The notes under the pieces: model-generated
What the model saw: only the letters and a program-made list of their open reading frames with translations
Told to the model about the DNA's origin: nothing
Database searches by the model: none
Assembly (NCBI GenBank): GCA_029844215.1
Contig: CM056725.1
Coordinates: 62,590,879-62,654,878, forward strand
DNA: 64,000 bases
From: Przewalskia tangutica
Lineage: Eukaryota > Streptophyta > Magnoliopsida > Solanales > Solanaceae
Reading direction: 5' to 3'
Program-made: the position numbers and the translations under genes
In this document: piece after piece, positions 57,622 to 64,000 of the stretch
Layout of the letters: the number at the start of each line of letters is the position of its first letter
Numbering within the stretch: the stretch's first letter is position 1

Positions 57622-59950
57622 TGTCGACCGTCTGGGGGCCGTGGTGGTGCATTAAGGGCACAGTAGTCATACATCGAGTAATCAGTGAAATATAAAGCAA
57701 GACATGAAGCAGTTTATAAAGTAAGACACGATTTATGTGAGAAAACACGCCTTCGGCGTATATATATAATCATAGTTCAGATTACATCCGACAGCTACAA
57801 CATGACTCTGGACCTCTGAAATATACAACTATGGCGGGACAGGGCCCGCCATACCACAGCCCCACAAAACTATCTCGAGGAGATCATGCAAAAGTAGAGC
57901 CTCGGAAGAGATGGAGCTCCCAGCGTAGAGATCCTAAGAATGCGGATCTAGCACTGCTTTGCCCTTACTGCGGCATGAAGCGGCCCCGAAGGAAGTCGGT
58001 ACAACGGTACTAAGTATGCGAAGCTATAAAGTACTTAAATGAAACATATCATTTTTAAAACCAGTTTACAAATATGTAAAACAACGAGAAGCCGCGTAGT
58101 GCGGCATCGCAAACAAAACATGATAGGTAGCGTGGTGAGTCTTGTCTGGCTGCGAATGATGAAAGCAGGGCCACTCGCCCCGTCGTCGATACGCAAGCCT
58201 AATCTGAACTCCGGAGTCGCATGGCCACTCGCATGGGCGCGTGAGGTAAAACCCGCGTCGAGGGGTACTCCTCGGCGTCGTCCTGGACTCATTTGTCAGC
58301 ATGGCCACAGACCGCGTGGTATAACCCGCATACTAACACTGGAACTCGTAGCTCGCATAGGCCCCACTGGACCAGCGTAGGTATTCTCGAATCATGGTCC
58401 CAGGACCGCTGAGTCTACCACGTCGGAGACAACCCCGGTATCATCTCGAGAGGTGAGTGATAGTATACTAACATAACAAACATCTTTAAACAACATAAGC
58501 ACAATAAGGATACTCACTTATACAAGCGTTACAAGATACTGCACACATAGCATGCATATCATATCTATTGATCAAACCGTCTTTATTCTTTTCACAATAC
58601 AAATCTGTTATAAACAGCGTAGGCAAACTGTTTCTTTATAAAACTTAAGTGGTTATACTCACTTCCCATAAAGCTAAGTATAACTCTTAAACACATTTTA
58701 AAAACCAATTAGTTCTCTTACATTAATATGATTGATGAGTCTTTTGAAATGTTTTGATTCTTTATCATTCGAGGCTTAAAGCGTGAGGCATTCATAGTAA
58801 GTATTAATCGGGCTTAAGCGTGAGGCATTCTTAGTAAGTATTATTGAGGCTTAAGTCAAAGACATTGCGTAGTTATATTGTAAAATATCATGCTTTAGGA
58901 AGAATCACATACCATTGAAAACCACCGAGTTGAATATGTCGTATGAGAGTCATTTATAATGATCACAGATATCTATTAAAGCCTACTCTGAAGGTCATTC
59001 TAAGCGGGGGTTCATAATTCTATGGTAAGTCGGGCATAACTTCCCTAGGTGAGCTATATAAGTCTCTTTGTGAAAGCAGTCTATGTAAATCTGATTGATT
59101 ATTCCTCTTTTAAACCCTTCTAAGTGATTAATACTTGATTACATTACGTGATATACTTTAAGTATTTATACTTATTCTTATACTATAACATGAAAGTATT
59201 CTACAATTCAAAGAGAGGTTAGGATTATTACCTCGGTAAGCCCAATAATATCCTAGAAGAAAGTCGCGCTGAGCAGGTTTTGCTCTGGTTGTATGCTCAA
59301 AGACAGAAGTTCTTCACAACTTCTACTAAGTACTAAGGTATTTGGGCTAGGTATTTTGGGCATTATAACAATCTGAAGATAACTTTTCTACCAGGGAGGG
59401 GGTAGATTTTGGCTAGGCTAGGGAGTATTCGGCCAAGGCCACTTAGGCTAGAGGGGAAGAGGGCTTTGGGCAGATTGGCTAACAGGAGAAGGAGGATTTT
59501 CAAGACTTGGAAAGTAATTTGTGGATGAAGAACTCTTCATCTTAGAGGTATTTATAGGTCAAGTGGCCAACCGATGGCGAATTTAGACAAGTGCAAAGCA
59601 AGTGTAGGGTGAGGATTAACTATGCACAAATATCCTACCAACTCCTTGACTTTGAACAAGGCACCAGCGTGCCACCTTCTTAAATCGTCCAAATGGAGCG
59701 ATTTCAAGTCCCTGAAATTGGAGGTGCCAAGTATAAGCCCTCCGGTTGATCCAAAATGTTTGCGTCTCGGAAAAATCATAAAAATTAGAAATGGCATGGC
59801 GGAATTTACCACTACGAAGGCGTTAAGCGTTTACGTCGGAAAACTATTCGTTTTGTGAGTTGTGCCTAAAAAAAAAGCGTTGAAGCAACTTTAAGGCAAG
59901 ACTTTCGTGCGTATTCCGCCGTACATACTGCGGAAATACGGGGTATAACA
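57622..59950 (-). mobile_element. 3' LTR of R (reversed)
   Basis: 2329 bp, plus-strand TGTCGACC to GGGTATAACA. Contains the TATA box complement (59549-59556) and the CTTAAGCGTGAGGCATT direct repeats (about 58770-58870). Confidence 0.88.
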
Positions 59951-59964
59951 TTCTCCCTCTCCAG
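59951..59964 (-). other. Polypurine tract of R
   Basis: Minus strand CTGGAGAGGGAGAA immediately before TGTTATACCCC, preceded by a GGAACATTCGACGCACG segment. Confidence 0.8.
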
Positions 59965-60109
59965 AAACGTGCGTCGAATGTTCCTTTGAACGATTATCGA
60001 AGAAGCTTAAGCGATTGTAAATGCCACGCGCGGCTCTGAGCAACACTTAGGTAAAGCGATGCGAAAATTTACAAGTAGGAAAGTGAATTACGGAGGTGTG
60101 GGAAATGGG

Positions 60110-60270
60110 TGAGGTACCTCTGCCTCGTATCCTCACTCGGCTTCCGCGTCATCTCGCTCCTAAGCTCGTTCCGCGGGCTTTGGCGAGCCACGTCCTTACG
60201 TCATGAGGCCTAACACGGCGATCGACTATCGCTATGGGAATCTCCTCATCGATAACCTCGGTCACTGGAC
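60110..60270 (-). pseudogene. Chromodomain-like tail of R
   Basis: The reverse complement aligns by position with 46265-46445 of E (IVD.., LGLMT.., VKVLW-type and EAE-type codons in broken frames). Weaker than in E. Confidence 0.55.
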
Positions 60271-60299
60271 GCCGTCAATCGGGTGCACCTAGATGGATC

Positions 60300-61345
60300 C
60301 GATACGTCTCTCGGCGTAGATCGTGAAACACCGGATCACGGCGCCTCCGGTCGGACGGCGAGATCAGCTCGTAGGCAGCCTTGCACCCTGGACAATGCGA
60401 AACGGCCCGATGTACCTTGGTGAGCCCCCTTCTACGAATCTCATCACCGCCATGGGTGGCACGCTAAAACCCAATCATGAACCTCGAACTCAAGATCTGG
60501 CGATGATCGCATCGACTTGTCGACTACTGGTATCGATAGCCGCTCTCGGATAAGCCGCCTTATCCGCACTGCTTTGTACCAAATCTGGTCCCACTAGTGT
60601 CCTCGCCCACGTCGAACCAACCTATAGCGATCTACACTTCCTCCCGTACAAGGCCTCATGGCGCCATCGAATCTTTGGAGTGGTAGCTATTATTATATAC
60701 GAACTCAACTAGAGGCAAATGATCCTCCCACTACCACTAAAGTCGATAACAGGCTCGCGACATATCCTCGAAGTGCGGATGGTGCGCTCTGCTGTCGTGC
60801 ATGCGTGGATGAAATGCGGTACTCGAGCTCACTGCGTCCCTAAGCCCTGCGGAAGGACCTCGGAAGTTAGCTGGCCCAGGCTCCTGCATGCGATATGATC
60901 GAAGTAGGGACTCCGTGCGATCGGCGATCTCTCGGATGTAAAGTGCAGCGTAATCCTCGGTAGAAAAAGTCGTCAGGACGGGAAGAAAGTGGGCTGATTT
61001 AGTCGACTTTGTCGGCGATAACCCATATAGAATCATGTCTCTCTGCGAGTGCGAGTAATCTGTGATGAAATCCGTGTTGATTACCTCGGCTTCAGTCGGG
61101 ATCTCGATAAATGCGTAACAAACCACGGGCCTGCGGTGCTCTGCCTTCGCTGCGACCACGGGCGACTTTGTGCTACGAACTCTGCAGCGTCCTCTTGACC
61201 ATCCGCGATACACGGATCTAGGTCGTGGTACGTCTTGGTCGACCGGATGGATAAATGTAGCGCTATGTGCTTCCCGAACCTTTGCGAAGTCACGAAACAT
61301 GTCGGAACCGCGATGCGCCTCAAACCTTAGCACCCGTGGTGCTAC
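60300..61345 (-). pseudogene. integrase domain of R, largest open frame in the window
   Basis: A 198-codon frame (60737-61333) reads through zinc-finger and core segments: FRDFAKVREAHSATFIHP at the start, KAEHRRPVV, VINTDFITD (first catalytic Asp), RDMILYGL, KSAHFLPVLTTFSTEDYAAL, YIREI and a terminal AFHP. Comparison with E places the remaining core and the GPY-type end at 60300-60737 in other frames (EFVYNN-type codons near 60690-60710). Still frameshifted, but the best preserved integrase segment here. Confidence 0.87.
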
Positions 61346-62010
61346 CTCAAAGGACCCGCCCTCCGAAGAAGGCGTATCGCGATGCTCGAATCAAAGTGGG
61401 TCCTCGAGCTGTTGCCTCTTGCCTCGCCGGCGATGGAAGACTCGGCAACCTCGCGAACTCTAACCCAGTGCTATCAGAATCAATCAAGCGGACACCAAGG
61501 CTCGCTAAGCGATGCAAATCACGAACCATGTCCCTCCTCTCTGCTGCACATCCGATGGGCTCCCGTGACCTACGACTAAGGCATACGCCGACATTGGCCT
61601 TCCGGGTGGTATAGGATATCAGCATCGTAATCCTTAGCGGCTCTAACCGCCGTCTGCATGCGTAAGTTCAGCTCCTGCAGGCGAAGATATCTGGAGGCTC
61701 TTGTGGTACGTATAAATATCCACGTGAACCCATACAAATAGTGCCTCCGGATCTTGGCGTGAATGTGCGCCGGACTCAATCATGGGTGGGGTAGTTCTCT
61801 ACGTGTTTCTTGGTTGTCGGGATGCATATGCTATAACTCTGCCGTGCTTTGCGTCAACACGTCTGGCCGATGCGGCGCGTCCTGACCACGACATAACCAT
61901 CTGGACCCTGCGGAAGTAATGAAGCGGGGCGGTCGTCGGTCTCTCTTTCGGCAGCTGGAAACCACGCCGCGGCATCGATCCTTGAAACTTGGCGCCTTAA
62001 AGTCGACCTA
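61345..62010 (-). pseudogene. RNase H domain and linker of R, frameshifted
   Basis: The linker SRRSREPIGCAAERRDMVRD, LHRLASLGVRLIDSDS is open at 61347-61625 and corresponds to 44940-45060 of E. RNase H codons (Y.DHKSL-type near 61700; the YCDAS-type region near 61890) are in separate frames. Confidence 0.7.
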
Positions 62011-62199
62011 GTCGATGGTGCGAAGATAGAAGCAAACTACTCCACGAACGTGATAATATCCTGCAGGCCCGAGCGCGAACCTGCAGCCGAGTAGTGGGTG
62101 CAGGCAGTCTGGCGCCGATCTTGGCGTATCCTCGAATGCGTCCCCGACCAGGCAATATGCCCAGCGCCAGAAGTCAGCGAAACTCCATTTGGAAAACTT

Positions 62200-62900
62200 G
62201 GCGTCTGAAAGTCTGGAGAAGCGTCGACACGCATCACTCCAAATGCTCGCGTACTCTGCTCTGGCGAGAATAAGCCAGATATCATCGATGAACACTATAT
62301 AAGCGTGTCGAAAATGGTTTGAACACCGGTTCATGGAAATCCGTGAATCGCGGAGGCATTGGTCAACCAGACGCGACCACGAACTCGTAATGCCGTCAAG
62401 GTCACGAATGCGATCCTAGGACATCCAGCTCTCGACGAACATTGATGGCGACGCGGTCAATCTTGGAGAAACATCTCGCGCCACCAGCGATCGAACAAAT
62501 CGCCAATCGCGGGAAGGGTATACATTCTTAATGGTCACCTTGTTTGCACCGTAATCAACACCATCGCGCGTCCGTCCTTCTTCTTCGAACAATCTGGCGC
62601 CCCAGGGGAGAAACAGGGCTAATGAAGCGCTTTCTGCAAATCCTGGTGATCGCCCTTGGCTCTCAGTCGGCGAGTGCCGTTACGTATGGCGAATGGAAAT
62701 AAGTGAAGTGTCACGCAATATGTCAATACAAAACTCAATCTCCTCTCGGGAGGATGCGGGGTCATCACAGGAACACGTGCGGGAACTCGTGACTACGAGG
62801 CGGCGAAAATCTGGTACGCGGCCTCGATTATCAAACACCGAACTAGATGGTAGATGTACCCGCCTGGCAGCATCTTCCCGCGCGGGTAGGAAATAAACCT
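62200..62900 (-). pseudogene. reverse transcriptase domain of R, frameshifted
   Basis: VFIDDIW, with FIDD encoded by the complement of 62281-62292. Upstream on the minus strand are NRCSNHF (RVFKPF region), and the IDDLFDR region at about 62480-62500. The frame 62008-62334 carries FIDD but drifts out of frame afterwards. Confidence 0.83.
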
Positions 62901-63049
62901 ACCGCCAGCGTCACGAGTGCTCCTCCACTCAACAATGGCTCCTCGGCTGGAACCGTACTACTCTCTCTCTGCGGTCTACATTGGCGTAGCAGAGGCTAGC
63001 CAATCCGTCCCGTGATGCGTCGAGTCGATCGTCTCGACTCTGCATCAGT

Positions 63050-63265
63050 CGGCTGGAGTCACGGCTGTAAATAGTCCTGAAGACAAGCTCATGCACGCCA
63101 GACTACCCGCCAGAGATCACCCACAGTACGCGTAGCTACCTCGAAAGTCCTATAGTTTTCGGGCTCTGCTCCCCTATCTTAGCAACAAGGGGATATATAG
63201 ATGATGGAACCCGGATCTATCGAGCATAAACGTGAGCCAGCGATAAGGTACGTGGCGACGTCGGT
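63050..63265 (-). pseudogene. aspartic protease domain of R
   Basis: Minus strand GATCCGGGTTCC (63206-63217) encodes DPGS, preceded by LCSI-type and followed by IIYISP. This active-site codon string keeps the CCG that A1 and E lack. Frames upstream and downstream are broken. Confidence 0.75.
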
Positions 63266-63269
63266 GAGG

Positions 63270-64000
63270 CCTCACGATCTGTCGGTTTGCCGGACAAAGC
63301 ATAAATCACGATTACGAGGACCGCTAGGCCCAGGACACGAGCCACGACCTGGCGACCTGCTGACCCATGGCACCACGCCTCGGGCGAAATGGCTATAGGA
63401 GATGATGAAGCGGCCCTGAGAACGAGAAAAGGCCAGGCCTACCACCCGGTATTGTACCCGATCGGACAGTCCCTCGCAAAGAAGTGACCTGCGGCACTTG
63501 GCGTAACCAAGATCCATAAGTAGTACGCTTCCGTATTATAGGATCTGCGCGTCGGCGGCTGGGGTGGTCGTCGGCTTGATGCTCTGCTACTGCGGGCGTC
63601 GAAGCCACAGGGCCACTGATGCGCCCTCGAAAACTCTGGTCGTGTGAGGGCTGGTGAGTGCTCACATGGCTGTGGTGCGATCTAGGCTAATTCTGCTGAG
63701 AGCCGCCCATACGATAACCACGGAAGACCACTCCGTCCGGCCTTATACCTGCTTTTGTCTGTCCGACAAGTCGACCTCTGCGCTCTTTCCAGCATCCAAG
63801 AGCGTGAGCACTGCATGCGAGTAATGTCATACGGTGGAGAGAACCCCCGCACATGACTACCGACCATATAGTCGTCTAGCCGGTGACATGGCGGTGCACC
63901 TATCCTCATGCTCTGCTGCGATCGCTTGGGACATGCTCGAGCCAAGAATCAAACTTCGACATTGTACTCACGACGGTCGTCCTCTGCCTCGGCGGTAAAA
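63270..64000 (-). pseudogene. gag: gag of R, 3' part
   Basis: The reverse complement contains a Cys-rich YAKCRRSLLCEG segment (about 63475-63515) where the zinc knuckle lies, in broken frames, and continues rightwards with Arg/Gly/Ser-rich codons as in 42700-42960 of E. The start is outside the window. Confidence 0.6.

Larger units (their letters stand above)
57622..64000 (-). mobile_element. Reversed family A chromovirus R, 5' part off-window
   Basis: On the minus strand: partial gag (from the right edge), protease, RT, RNase H, integrase, chromodomain-like tail, PPT and 3' LTR. By comparison with E, about 0.7 kb of internal sequence and the 5' LTR lie beyond 64000. Motifs match A1 and E, and some codons broken there are intact here. 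Confidence 0.9.

Noticed and set aside
1..64000. Endogenous pararetrovirus or other viral insertion
   Set aside because: All pol fragments follow the Ty3/gypsy order with an integrase and flanking LTRs; no movement or coat protein signature was seen.

Overview
This window looks like plant nuclear heterochromatin. I found no host gene, tRNA, rRNA or bacterial-type operon. Nearly all 64 kb consists of nested and tandemly joined Ty3/gypsy long terminal repeat (LTR) retrotransposons with very long LTRs (about 2.3 to 4.3 kb). Their TGT...ACA ends, primer binding sites (PBS) resembling the initiator tRNA-Met complement, polypurine tracts (PPT), gag zinc knuckle, protease-RT-RNase H-integrase order and terminal chromodomain-like region fit the Tekay/Del type of plant chromovirus. 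The host species cannot be named from sequence alone.

I recognise three related families by LTR start and length. Family A starts TGTTATACCC, has LTRs of about 2.3-2.4 kb and encodes gag-pol. Family B starts TGTTACACC(C)CGTAA, has LTRs of about 3.1-4.0 kb and carries at most gag/protease remnants. Family C starts TGTTACACCCTGTAG, has LTRs of about 3.8-4.3 kb and an internal region of only about 1.13 kb without recognisable gag-pol.

Layout. 1-8431: family A element A1 on +, left LTR cut by the window edge. 8432-9750: rest of a reversed A LTR into which A1 landed. 9751-13839: reversed leader/PBS and LTR of an older relative. 13840-14877: right end of a forward B-like LTR. 14878-16480: AT-rich stretch without genes. 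16480-18788: right end of another LTR plus a decayed 1.9 kb internal region. 18789-21005: left part of a forward B LTR, resuming at 49398-50324. Between them, bracketed by a perfect ATTAT target-site duplication (TSD), is a reversed array of LTRs and internals (21006-49392): C-LTR, B-LTR, C-internal, C-LTR, C-internal, C-LTR. The last C-LTR is itself split by a complete family A element, E (39349-49015). 50325-57621: two more B LTRs with short or partial internals. 57622-64000: a reversed family A element (R) running off the right edge.

Inferred order of events: the B LTRs are oldest, the C array inserted into one of them, and the A elements are youngest. The autonomous A-type elements would have supplied protein functions. 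The B and C derivatives could only have moved with proteins supplied in trans.

Every coding region is broken by many 1-3 base indels and spurious-looking CG dinucleotides. The pattern (CAG or CCG read as CG, CA read as CG) suggests that part of the damage is systematic long-read base-calling error at methylated non-CG cytosines, so 'pseudogene' calls describe the sequence as given.
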